Positions 44,588 to 52,000 of a DNA stretch of 64,000 nt are shown here, piece by piece; position 1 is the stretch's first letter, and each line of letters begins with the position of its first letter. Below the pieces are notes generated by a model, which was given only the letters and a program-made list of their open reading frames with translations, was not told where the DNA came from and searched no databases. Both the position numbers and the translations under genes were made by a program. Source of the DNA: a bacterium (GTDB lineage Bacteria; Bacillota; Bacilli; Lactobacillales; Streptococcaceae); contig CAJNCS010000001.1 in the NCBI GenBank assembly GCA_905221325.1, forward strand, positions 124,001 through 188,000. Reading direction: 5' to 3'.

Positions 44588-45999
44588 TTTAGTCCATCTA
44601 ACCCTCCAGCTGAATGACCACCAATGAGTTTGCTTCTAGAAATGGTTCTAGAAGCCTGATCCAGAGCATTTCCTTTCAATAGTGAAGTAAAACCAAATTC
44701 TGTTCGAATAGCATCAATTGCGGACTGGAGTCTTTCTTCTTTTTCTATTTTCTCAATATCATCAAATAATGAAATCAATCCAAAGGATTCATCTACTAAA
44801 CCAGAATAGTTAACTGCAACATTCCTGATAGCCCCTGAAGTATATTTAGTGTGAAGTAACTTTAAAACGTAGTTTGTCAGTAGTGCTGTTTGATTGGTCG
44901 GTTCAATCTTCATTTGAGTATGAATAGATCGTTTCTGTTCCACTTTCGAATAACCTAAGTGTATATAAACTACTGTTGCTTTTTTACCAGCTCTTCTCAA
45001 TCTAACCGCTACTTGTTCTGCCATTTCACGAAGTATAATTTCAATATCTCTTTGTTTGACATAATCTCTAGGTAAAACTTGTGAGTTCCCTATCCCTTTT
45101 GACTTCGGCTTATAAGGTTTATGAACATTACTTTCGTCAATACCATTAGCGTGAAACCATAACTCTAGTCCCATAATCCCAAGCTCTTTTTTAATCAAGT
45201 CTGGATTAGCCTGTGCCAATTCTTTAATCGAAAAGATACTTAGATTATGTAATCTCTTCTCCATTCGATTTCCAATTCCCCAGAAATCTGTCATTTTAGG
45301 AATAGCCCATACTTTCTTTTCTACATCCTCATAGGACCAATTAGCTCTCATTGTCGGATTTTTTTTAGCCTCATTATCTAGTGCTAACTTAGCTAATAAA
45401 GGATTGGCATTAGACATACCTACCGTTGAATAAATTCCTGTTTTTCTCCAAATCTTTTTTTGAATAGTGGCCGAGATAATATCTAATTTATCTTTCCGAC
45501 TAATACTTTTATCTGGCACAAAATAATTTAACGAACTTGTTAAATCAATAAATCCTTCATCAATTGAGTAAGGATAAATATCGCCTGGTGCCGCAAAATC
45601 TTGAAAGATTTTTTGAATTTCCATATTGACTGCTATATAAATATCCATTCTCGGAGGAACAATCACGGTTGATTTTGCCCATTCCTCAATATAACGAACA
45701 TAATCTATCGTTGTCGGTAAACCTTGCTTCTTAGCATTATAGTAAGAGAACTTCCTAGTTTTTACATCAAATGGTAAATCATAGGAACGTCCAACGTTTG
45801 ATTTTCCAAAGACCTTTTTAAACATAGGAGAGGAAGCAAGAATTAAACCCGCAGAATTATCTGCACGACTCATAACACAAAGCGAAGTCTTAAGTGGGTG
45901 TAATCCTCTATCTACACATTCTACGCTTGCGTAAAAAGATTTCATATCAATAAAGGCAATGTCACTTTTAGGTTCGAGACTATAATCAAACCAACTCAT
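44584..45999 (-). CDS. Y-family DNA polymerase (UmuC-like)
   Basis: Error-prone translesion polymerase of 471 residues. Palm motifs FIDMKSFYASVE (about 16-27) and YSIDEGFIDLT (about 147-157) hold the catalytic acids; the fingers, thumb (FWGIGNRMEKRLHNL HhH motif) and little finger follow. It replaces the host SOS polymerase on many streptococcal ICEs and is present in Tn5252. Two bp after the LexA/UmuD-like gene; coupled to the YolD-like gene. Confidence 0.95.
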   Translation of the reverse strand: MSWFDYSLEPKSDIAFIDMKSFYASVECVDRGLHPLKTSLCVMSRADNSAGLILASSPMFKKVFGKSNVGRSYDLPFDVKTRKFSYYNAKKQGLPTTIDYVRYIEEWAKSTVIVPPRMDIYIAVNMEIQKIFQDFAAPGDIYPYSIDEGFIDLTSSLNYFVPDKSISRKDKLDIISATIQKKIWRKTGIYSTVGMSNANPLLAKLALDNEAKKNPTMRANWSYEDVEKKVWAIPKMTDFWGIGNRMEKRLHNLSIFSIKELAQANPDLIKKELGIMGLELWFHANGIDESNVHKPYKPKSKGIGNSQVLPRDYVKQRDIEIILREMAEQVAVRLRRAGKKATVVYIHLGYSKVEQKRSIHTQMKIEPTNQTALLTNYVLKLLHTKYTSGAIRNVAVNYSGLVDESFGLISLFDDIEKIEKEERLQSAIDAIRTEFGFTSLLKGNALDQASRTISRSKLIGGHSAGGLDGLK

Positions 46000-46001
46000 A
46001 C

Positions 46002-46685
46002 TTAGTCCTCTAAAGGCATAAAGTTCCCAACTATTTTCCCTATAATGCGAGGATTCTCATCATAAGGCGCAAACTTATCTGAATAGTTCCGATTGAGTGA
46101 AACTAAACGAAGCCCATTTTCTTCACGATACACTTTCTTAATATAGGTTTGACCATCCCAATCTATGGCATAGATAGCCCCGTCATAATCAAATCCCGTT
46201 TGCTTAATAAGGGCTACAGAACCATTTTCATATGTCGGTTCCATTGAATTACCAAACACCCATGATGCGAAGTCATAATCAAATTGATGATTAAAATAAA
46301 CTGTATCGTAATTACCATCATCAAAATAAGCTGTTCCTGTACCAGCTGATAATTTTTCGTAAACTTTATAAGCAAAACGCTCAGGAATTTCTACAACCTT
46401 CGCATTCTGTTTGTTCAACAGTTCTGTAGCATAATGAAGTGTTGCTTTTTGATTCTTTTTAGTTAGCTTGAGATAGGTTTCTACTATTTCATACTCTGAT
46501 TCAAAATATCGAGGGTCTACATTCAAAATCTCACTCAATTTGCTTAGATTATTTTGATTCGGTTTTGTTTTACCTGATTCCCAATTAAAGTACGAAGCTC
46601 TACTAATTCCCAAACTAGAGGCAAGTTGAGATTGAGACAAGCCCTGGCTTTCTCTTTTTTCTTTTAATTTAGTAGGTGAAAACAT
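46002..46685 (-). CDS. XRE-S24 regulator (UmuD/LexA-like autoprotease)
   Basis: A 227-residue protein joining an N-terminal helix-turn-helix (LSQSQLASSLGISRASYFNW) to a C-terminal S24 peptidase domain with Ser in GNSMEPTY (about 143) and Lys in YAIDWDGQTYIKKVY (about 180). Such proteins repress their own operon and cut themselves when RecA filaments form, releasing the umuC unit and sometimes ICE transfer after DNA damage. It is the first gene of the unit. Confidence 0.92.
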   Translation of the reverse strand: MFSPTKLKEKRESQGLSQSQLASSLGISRASYFNWESGKTKPNQNNLSKLSEILNVDPRYFESEYEIVETYLKLTKKNQKATLHYATELLNKQNAKVVEIPERFAYKVYEKLSAGTGTAYFDDGNYDTVYFNHQFDYDFASWVFGNSMEPTYENGSVALIKQTGFDYDGAIYAIDWDGQTYIKKVYREENGLRLVSLNRNYSDKFAPYDENPRIIGKIVGNFMPLED

Positions 46686-46697
46686 ATTTTCTCCTTT

Positions 46698-46752
46698 GTA
46701 AGTTTATTAACTAACAAAAAGAATACCATAGCTAATTGAAAAAATCAAGTGT
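46698..46752 (-). promoter_or_regulatory. Promoter and possible operator of the umuDC unit
   Basis: On the minus strand TTGATT and TATTCT with 17-bp spacing, followed by GTTAGTTAATAAAC, a partial dyad (10 of 14 positions self-complementary) just before the ribosome site. A plausible binding site for the S24 regulator. Confidence 0.4.
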
Positions 46753-46881
46753 TTAATAAGCATCAAGATTTAAATTAATCATAAACTATGCTTTATTCGT
46801 ACTTATATTGTTAAGAAATCATCACTGAAAAATGCTAAAACTTTTGAAAAAATATGAAGAAGAAAATAGAGAATATAAAAA

Positions 46882-46908
46882 AGGATCGTTATTTTTTAAT
46901 TAACGATC
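46882..46908 (-). terminator. Terminator of pezAT
   Basis: GGATCGTTA and TAACGATCC arms (46882-46890, 46900-46908); on the minus strand followed by TTTTTTATA. Confidence 0.88.
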
Positions 46909-46936
46909 CAATAGACTTTATTTTAAAAATCTAACT

Positions 46937-47707
46937 CTACAAACCATTTCGATTAGTTAAATCTTTCAATTTTTCTTCTCCAGATTTAAGCATCTCTTTC
47001 TCAACTTGATTCCATTCTCCAAATAGTAAATCATGTAGAACGGTTGCTGCTGAAGTTGTATTATCTTTTGAATCATATACACAACTTCTATCTCGTTGGT
47101 AAATTTGAATTCTTTCAAAGATAGCTAGTTCTTCCAATTGCCGTGTATTATCAACTAGATGATTTACAATGAAATCATGATGTTCTTTTGGAGTTGCACG
47201 TGCTTGATTTGGATTGATAGCGTATAGTTCTTCGTATCGGATAAGGGTGCTCAGATAGGACAGCTTAGGCTTTGTCGCAATCAAGGCTAATTGTACTTCA
47301 TATCCCCTACTTTTCAAGAGTTGTGCTGTTTTCTTTGGAACATCAATCGTTCGTAAAGTTCCCTCTATCAAAAGATTGTATCCCAAATGACTCAATTCTG
47401 TTACTAAAGACTCTACCATTTTACCTGCAAAATCTTTGGTGTATTCTACACTATCTTTGCCATATTCTTGCTGCAGTTCTATATAGCGTGGATGCTGAGA
47501 ACGAAAACTATCACCATCTATGATAACAATATTTCCTTGAAATTCTTTCTGTTTAATACGATGAATTGTAGTCTTACCGGCACCACTTTGCCCTCCAAGC
47601 AAAATCGCTATAGGTTGCTTATTGGACTTTTTTCCTCTTGTCAGTGAACGAAGATTCCGTGCTAGAGCATGTTTGAATTCACTATCAGTATAATCTTGGA
47701 TTCCCAT
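46937..47707 (-). CDS. pezT: Zeta-type toxin PezT
   Basis: Kinase toxin that phosphorylates UDP-N-acetylglucosamine and blocks cell-wall synthesis. The 256 residues have Walker A GGQSGAGKTT (about 38-47), the conserved Asp in IDGDSFR (about 64-69) and LLIEGTLRTID. Full length, so it looks active. Its ATG overlaps the pezA stop by one base. On ICEs the pair stabilises the element after loss. Confidence 0.94.
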   Translation of the reverse strand: MGIQDYTDSEFKHALARNLRSLTRGKKSNKQPIAILLGGQSGAGKTTIHRIKQKEFQGNIVIIDGDSFRSQHPRYIELQQEYGKDSVEYTKDFAGKMVESLVTELSHLGYNLLIEGTLRTIDVPKKTAQLLKSRGYEVQLALIATKPKLSYLSTLIRYEELYAINPNQARATPKEHHDFIVNHLVDNTRQLEELAIFERIQIYQRDRSCVYDSKDNTTSAATVLHDLLFGEWNQVEKEMLKSGEEKLKDLTNRNGL

Positions 47708-48183
47708 TAGGCTACCATCCGTTTTTCAGATATCTCTAACATACGTTCAATTCCATCCAAATAGCCGCTATACCTCTCTATTTCATCAAAAGTTTCTACT
47801 AAATAGATATTCGTATGAATCAAGTCAGATAGATCGTCACTCATTAAAATCCAAGGATTAGATTCATCATCAATGCTAATTCCCTGACTATCTTGATAAC
47901 GATAGAGTCGTGATAATAGATTAGCACCTCTTTCCTTCACAATTTCAATTTTTAAAGTCAATTCATAATCTTCAACAGGATTAAGCATTTTATCTTCTCC
48001 TACAATATCGACATAAGATACATTAAACTTCTGACAAATGATGTCTATTAGTTCCGTAGAGACTGAACTCGTTCCATTTTCATAACGACTCAGACTATTT
48101 CGTGAAATACCTACAATCCGTGCAAATTCGGGTTGTGTTAAATCATGTGTTTTACGTAAGGATTTTATGTTCTTTCCAATCAT
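47707..48183 (-). CDS. pezA: Antitoxin and repressor PezA
   Basis: A 158-residue antitoxin: N-terminal helix-turn-helix (LTQPEFARIVGISRNSLSRY) and a helical C-terminal part that wraps the PezT kinase. The protein also represses the operon. It is followed by pezT with 1-bp overlap. The palindrome at 48231-48252 covers the -35 of its promoter. Confidence 0.94.
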   Translation of the reverse strand: MIGKNIKSLRKTHDLTQPEFARIVGISRNSLSRYENGTSSVSTELIDIICQKFNVSYVDIVGEDKMLNPVEDYELTLKIEIVKERGANLLSRLYRYQDSQGISIDDESNPWILMSDDLSDLIHTNIYLVETFDEIERYSGYLDGIERMLEISEKRMVA

Positions 48184-48230
48184 GGCAAACTCCTTTATTT
48201 TTATAATTCAATTATAGCATAAAAAAGCAT

Positions 48231-48252
48231 AACGCACCAATTTTGGTGCGTT
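48231..48252. promoter_or_regulatory. PezA operator palindrome overlapping the pezAT -35 box
   Basis: AACGCACCAA and TTGGTGCGTT, perfect 10-bp arms with a 2-nt centre. On the minus strand TTGGTG (48248-48243) is the -35, 18 bp from a TATAAT at 48224-48219. The hairpin also ends the upstream 90-residue gene, whose stop codon it overlaps. Confidence 0.8.
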
Positions 48253-48523
48253 ATTGACTATTTTTCCTAAACCTCTCTAAATTCTTCTCCAATTGTTCCT
48301 TATGAAGTTGATTCTTAGCTTCCTTTAATGTGTCGTCCAAAGTTTCTTCTCTGTAAGTTGCTTCTGTTTTTAGTTGTTCTGATCCTTGATCTGGAGTGAA
48401 AATGATATCTAGCAGTCGGTCTATTTTTTCAAGATCTTGGACAGACATATCAGATAGTCTATGAATTAGTTTCTTAAATATATCACCATTGTCTTGGTTT
48501 TTCTTAAAAAATGTTGTAAACAT
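48251..48523 (-). CDS. Small hypothetical ICE protein
   Basis: A 90-residue charged, helical protein (FKKLIHRLSDMSVQDLEKI ... EAKNQLHKEQLEKNLERF) without a recognised motif. The C-terminal half is a likely coiled coil. It sits between a terminator upstream and the pezA operator downstream. Seen in this place in related ICEs as far as I recall, function unknown. Confidence 0.7.
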   Translation of the reverse strand: MFTTFFKKNQDNGDIFKKLIHRLSDMSVQDLEKIDRLLDIIFTPDQGSEQLKTEATYREETLDDTLKEAKNQLHKEQLEKNLERFRKNSQ

Positions 48524-48539
48524 CTATAACCTCTCAAAA

Positions 48540-48560
48540 AAAGCAGCCTATCAGGACTGC
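48540..48560 (-). terminator. Terminator downstream of the 127-residue gene
   Basis: AGCAG/CTGCT and inner CCT/AGG pairs with a run of seven Ts on the minus strand. Confidence 0.75.
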
Positions 48561-48944
48561 TTAGTGTAATTCGGAAATCGCATCATAAATTGACTGCAAT
48601 TTCTTATTATCTTTATTCTTTGTGTCAATCAACGTATGTAGCTCTTCAATTTTCTTTTGACTACTTTCTATATCGCTATTGTTATCCGCAATAAGTCTTT
48701 TAAGATGTTGCTGATAACTTGTAGTGATATCTGTCTCTTTTCCTGTTCTAACCTCTGTAACTTTGGGTTTAGAACTAGAATTTGATTCCGTCACAGGTGC
48801 TTGTTTGCGCTTTTGAAAAGCTGCTTCATAATTTACATCATTACCTCCTTGATGATTTCCAAATAAGGCCGCAATTTTATCTGGATCTTCTTGATTTTCT
48901 GATTTACTTTCTAATGGTTGATTAAAATTCCAATCTTTTGTCAT
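48561..48944 (-). CDS. Hypothetical ICE protein with coiled-coil tail
   Basis: A 127-residue hydrophilic protein. The N-terminal part is disordered-looking (ESKSENQEDPDKIAALFGNH), the C-terminal part a coiled coil (IESSQKKIEELHTLIDTKNK). I recognise it only as a recurrent gene of Tn5252-type elements (DUF5945-like). Its start overlaps the preceding stop in ATGA. Confidence 0.72.
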   Translation of the reverse strand: MTKDWNFNQPLESKSENQEDPDKIAALFGNHQGGNDVNYEAAFQKRKQAPVTESNSSSKPKVTEVRTGKETDITTSYQQHLKRLIADNNSDIESSQKKIEELHTLIDTKNKDNKKLQSIYDAISELH

Positions 48945-49174
48945 TCACTCATTTCATCCTTTCTAAATTCAGAATCATCGAATTGTCTTTCTTTACCAAA
49001 GGCATGGTCAAGAGCTTCTTCAAAACTCATGTGACTAATACTTTGACGCCTTTTGAACGTCGCAAACATCGCTGTCTCCAGTTGCTCTTTGTAAGCAGCT
49101 AGTTTTTCTGTCTCTCTTGCTACCTTGCTTTCTTGCCTAGTGACCTTTTCTTCTAAGCGTTCGATTATGGTCAT
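48941..49174 (-). CDS. Hypothetical ICE protein (DUF5965-like)
   Basis: A 77-residue protein, mostly one long helix (TRQESKVARETEKLAAYKEQ) followed by RRQSISHMSFEEALDHAFGK. Probably a structural or regulatory partner of the next gene, with which it overlaps by 4 bp. GGAGG ribosome site. Function unknown. Confidence 0.72.
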   Translation of the reverse strand: MTIIERLEEKVTRQESKVARETEKLAAYKEQLETAMFATFKRRQSISHMSFEEALDHAFGKERQFDDSEFRKDEMSE

Positions 49175-49224
49175 ATACGATCCTCCTTCATTCTAATATT
49201 AGCTAAAACATCTTGATTTTGTTA

Positions 49225-50310
49225 TCACAATTCTAAACATTGAGAGGTTTGTCTTACTGGTTGATTCCTCAATGTCTCTTTTGCAGTCTCAAGTATCAAT
49301 TGTAAATCTGATTTCTTTTCTCTAAGGACATCATTCCAATCTATTTTTTCTTTCCCAGATTCATTATCAGGTAAATCCAGTAAAACAGGCAATCCAGCTT
49401 GAAATAACTTATCGGAAAAATCTTTTCCTGCATCATCACAATCTACCGCAAGTGTCAATAAATCAGGATGATTATCAAAATAGCTGGTGGTATCACGAAT
49501 TGTATTGATCAAAGGCAATAACTTTGAAGGTGTTACTGTATCTAAGAATTCCAACTTCTTATTTTCTTCAGCTATCAGTCGTAAAGTTTGATAAGCCACA
49601 ACAGACCTTTTTAATCCCTCCATAGATACCAAGCGAACATCTGATAGACTTTGTTGATGAAGTTCGTAATAGCTCATCAAGTCGACGAACGATTCACAAA
49701 AGACCAGTCTATTTGGTTTACCAATGTCAAAGGATATTCCAACATGTCCATGGCTTCCTTTTAGAATCGTTTTTAACCTCTCTCTTGGAAGAGAGTGATT
49801 CTTATAAATACCTTGTAAGCTTGCTGCCTGCAGCTTGTGACGATGATTAAAGCTTTTAAAAACAATAACAGGTTCAACTGTTTCATTTGTTTTCCAGCTG
49901 GCTTGTGCTATTAAACCCTGTTGAATCATCCTTTGTACGATTTCTTCTGAAATTCCTCTACATTCTGTTAAGTAATATTTGGCCAGACTACAGTTAGAAT
50001 CTTCTACTCTCTTTAAAGGATAATAAAATGGTCTCTCTCTTTTTTCTTGAACAGCTTCTTTTTGAAAAGGTTCTTCAGAAAGAAAAGCTAGAGCTTCTTT
50101 AAAAGAAATTCCCTTAACAAGTCGAACAAAATCAATGACATCACCTTGAATATCTCTTGAAAACCATTTAAAAGTATTGGTAGTAGAAAAAATTCGGAAT
50201 GAATCGTGTTCAGAATGCTCATAGACACTGTTCGAAACTTGTTTAACGGAGATACCTAAACGATTGGCTACATCAAGAATTGAAATTTGCTTACATTCTT
50301 CTATTTCCAT
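49225..50310 (-). CDS. Toprim-domain primase-like protein
   Basis: A 361-residue protein of the DUF3991/Toprim type. The N-terminal part resembles the DnaG-like zinc-binding region without its cysteines (RIFSTTNTFKWFSRDIQGDV); the Toprim centre has the Glu in RLVFCESFVDLMSYYEL (about 205) and the DxD pair in LAVDCDDAGKDF (about 288-296). Likely primes the transferred strand in the recipient or ICE replication. Follows the VirB8-like gene by 9 bp. Confidence 0.87.
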   Translation of the reverse strand: MEIEECKQISILDVANRLGISVKQVSNSVYEHSEHDSFRIFSTTNTFKWFSRDIQGDVIDFVRLVKGISFKEALAFLSEEPFQKEAVQEKRERPFYYPLKRVEDSNCSLAKYYLTECRGISEEIVQRMIQQGLIAQASWKTNETVEPVIVFKSFNHRHKLQAASLQGIYKNHSLPRERLKTILKGSHGHVGISFDIGKPNRLVFCESFVDLMSYYELHQQSLSDVRLVSMEGLKRSVVAYQTLRLIAEENKKLEFLDTVTPSKLLPLINTIRDTTSYFDNHPDLLTLAVDCDDAGKDFSDKLFQAGLPVLLDLPDNESGKEKIDWNDVLREKKSDLQLILETAKETLRNQPVRQTSQCLEL

Positions 50311-50319
50311 GCAACATCA

Positions 50320-50961
50320 TCATTTTGTCGTAGTATTTGGCAGTGATGGAATAGATGATGATTCTTCTAAAGTTTTAGGAGTTGCCTTATCTAAATCATC
50401 TAACCCAGATTTCCAAACCTGTACTTGATTGACCAATAACTTACCTGGTAGTTTCGAATAAGACAACTTAACCGTTCTGGTTTCTGTCTGATTGGTCTTT
50501 GATTGGTTGGCATTCTTTAAATCAGATACATAGGTTACATTATAAGACACCATGGCAATAGCTTGATTCGTAGTCTGATTGACAAAGATATCTGCTTTTT
50601 CAAAATGATAATCCAAAATATAATCCTTATACACTTGGTTCATGGCATCATTTTGACTTGACAATTCTTGAGAATAAGCTGATTCAGTCATATAAGGTTG
50701 AATACGTGTATTATTTTCCCCTAGTTTTTCTTTCGTATAGTACTGTGTCAAAAATTCTTTTACAGTATCCGATGACAAAATACTTGCTTTATCTTCTGCT
50801 TGTTTGTCCTCTACAAGTTTAGCTGCAGCCAATTCGATTTCTTTGCGACTTTGTTTAGCAGTAGAATGTTGACCAGCAGTATATCCCATCATGAGAATAA
50901 AGCTAGTTGCAGCCACTGCTCCAACACTAATTAAGGCTTTAGTTTTGACTTTATTTAACAT
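50320..50961 (-). CDS. Membrane-anchored conjugation protein, possibly VirB8/TcpC-like
   Basis: A 213-residue protein with one N-terminal membrane helix (about 9-29, ALISVGAVAATSFILMMGY) and an extracellular domain of alternating helix and strand (YILDYHFEKADIFVNQTTNQ). Size and layout fit the NTF2-like VirB8/TcpC proteins that scaffold Gram-positive conjugation channels, but sequence similarity is not obvious to me. First gene of a unit ending at pezAT-proximal genes. Confidence 0.65.
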   Translation of the reverse strand: MLNKVKTKALISVGAVAATSFILMMGYTAGQHSTAKQSRKEIELAAAKLVEDKQAEDKASILSSDTVKEFLTQYYTKEKLGENNTRIQPYMTESAYSQELSSQNDAMNQVYKDYILDYHFEKADIFVNQTTNQAIAMVSYNVTYVSDLKNANQSKTNQTETRTVKLSYSKLPGKLLVNQVQVWKSGLDDLDKATPKTLEESSSIPSLPNTTTK

Positions 50962-51108
50962 CTTAGACCTTCTTTCTATAAAAACTAGGTCAAGAATAAC
51001 AAAAAGAACTTGTAAGTTTTATCACACCACAACGAAAGGTGATTCCTACATTTCAGGCGCAAAATCGTACAGTTCAGAGAAAAATATCAAAATTAGCTGT
51101 CTTCAGTT

Positions 51109-51114
51109 TATAAT
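51109..51114 (+). promoter_or_regulatory. -10 box just before the small plus-strand gene
   Basis: TATAAT at 51109-51114 ends 6 bp before the ATG at 51121, leaving room for at most a base or two of leader. No clear -35 (best candidates are AT-rich around 51086). Confidence 0.5.
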
Positions 51115-51120
51115 ATAAAT

Positions 51121-51318
51121 ATGAACAAATTAAAAGAAGAAAATTTGAGAAGAGCTCTTTCTCATATTGAACGCCATAAACAAGCCATAAATACAAGTAA
51201 TAATAGTGAGGATAATGATTTTCATAAATTATTACTCCAATTTAGCTATGATGTATATGAAAGAATCAAGGCAAATAAAAAACCCTATCCGAATTTAGAT
51301 TCAGATAAAGTTTTTTAA
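51121..51318 (+). CDS. Small plus-strand hypothetical protein, possibly leaderless
   Basis: A 65-residue hydrophilic protein (MNKLKEENLRRALSHIERHK) with helical character, the only plus-strand gene I support in the ICE. There is no ribosome site, and the -10 box at 51109 sits so close that the mRNA would begin at the start codon. It lies divergent from the VirB8-like gene and convergent with the 98-residue membrane gene. Codon use looks coding, but the gene could be spurious. Confidence 0.55.
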   Translation: MNKLKEENLRRALSHIERHKQAINTSNNSEDNDFHKLLLQFSYDVYERIKANKKPYPNLDSDKVF

Positions 51319-51331
51319 CCATCTAACAAGT

Positions 51332-51628
51332 TTACATACTTTCCTTAGTTTTGGAGTTTATGAAACGCCAACTGAATCCTAGAACCAACATCAGATTGAT
51401 GAAAAGGTACACAGACGTAAAACTAGTTAAACCATGTTGTCTGATATCATCAAAGTATAAAGTCGGTTCAGTAAAGAACAAATAAATTCCATAGACCTCC
51501 ACGAAAATAAGAAAACTGATAAAACCAATAAGGAAAAGTCCACTGGCAATAAGAAAGAGTCTCCATAAAAGAATGAGAATTCCTCCTACTGCTAAAAAAA
51601 TTACTGGGATAAGGAGTAAATCATTCAT
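51332..51628 (-). CDS. Hypothetical membrane protein of the ICE
   Basis: A 98-residue protein with three hydrophobic segments (about 2-24, 27-47, 70-90). Start at 51628 after AAGGAG. It follows the 94-residue gene and could be part of the conjugation apparatus, but no motif is recognisable. Confidence 0.72.
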   Translation of the reverse strand: MNDLLLIPVIFLAVGGILILLWRLFLIASGLFLIGFISFLIFVEVYGIYLFFTEPTLYFDDIRQHGLTSFTSVYLFINLMLVLGFSWRFINSKTKESM

Positions 51629-51641
51629 GACTTTCTCCTTC

Positions 51642-51926
51642 CTAATCAATCAATTGACGATAATGGGTGGCAAGAGAGGAATCAAACTCTTCTAATTTTT
51701 GAACTAAGTCCAAATACTCCTCCTTTTCATGTTCTTCAAAGTCCACACCTCGATGATTTTGAAGAGTGATTTCCAATTGGCTAGTGAGTTCTCGTTTGGA
51801 AAAACTGTAATCGCCTGTCACTTCCTCATAATGTTCCTTTAACTCCTTATAGGCTTGGTATTCTTCAGGTGTTTGAAATCCCTGTACCAAAGCCTCTTCT
51901 AATTGATAATAGGCATCTTCCATCAT
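51642..51926 (-). CDS. Hypothetical helical ICE protein
   Basis: A 94-residue acidic protein (YYQLEEALVQGFQTPEEYQA then YKELKEHYEEVTG) predicted to be helical throughout. No known family. Two ATGs in tandem at the start. Downstream of the methylase-helicase gene and upstream of the small membrane protein, likely cotranscribed with them. Confidence 0.72.
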   Translation of the reverse strand: MMEDAYYQLEEALVQGFQTPEEYQAYKELKEHYEEVTGDYSFSKRELTSQLEITLQNHRGVDFEEHEKEEYLDLVQKLEEFDSSLATHYRQLID

Positions 51927-52000
51927 AATCGTTACCTCGTTTCTTTCTATCTTTATTTTACCGCGCTTTTCATTTCTTGTCCGCTATTTGTATCTATTTT

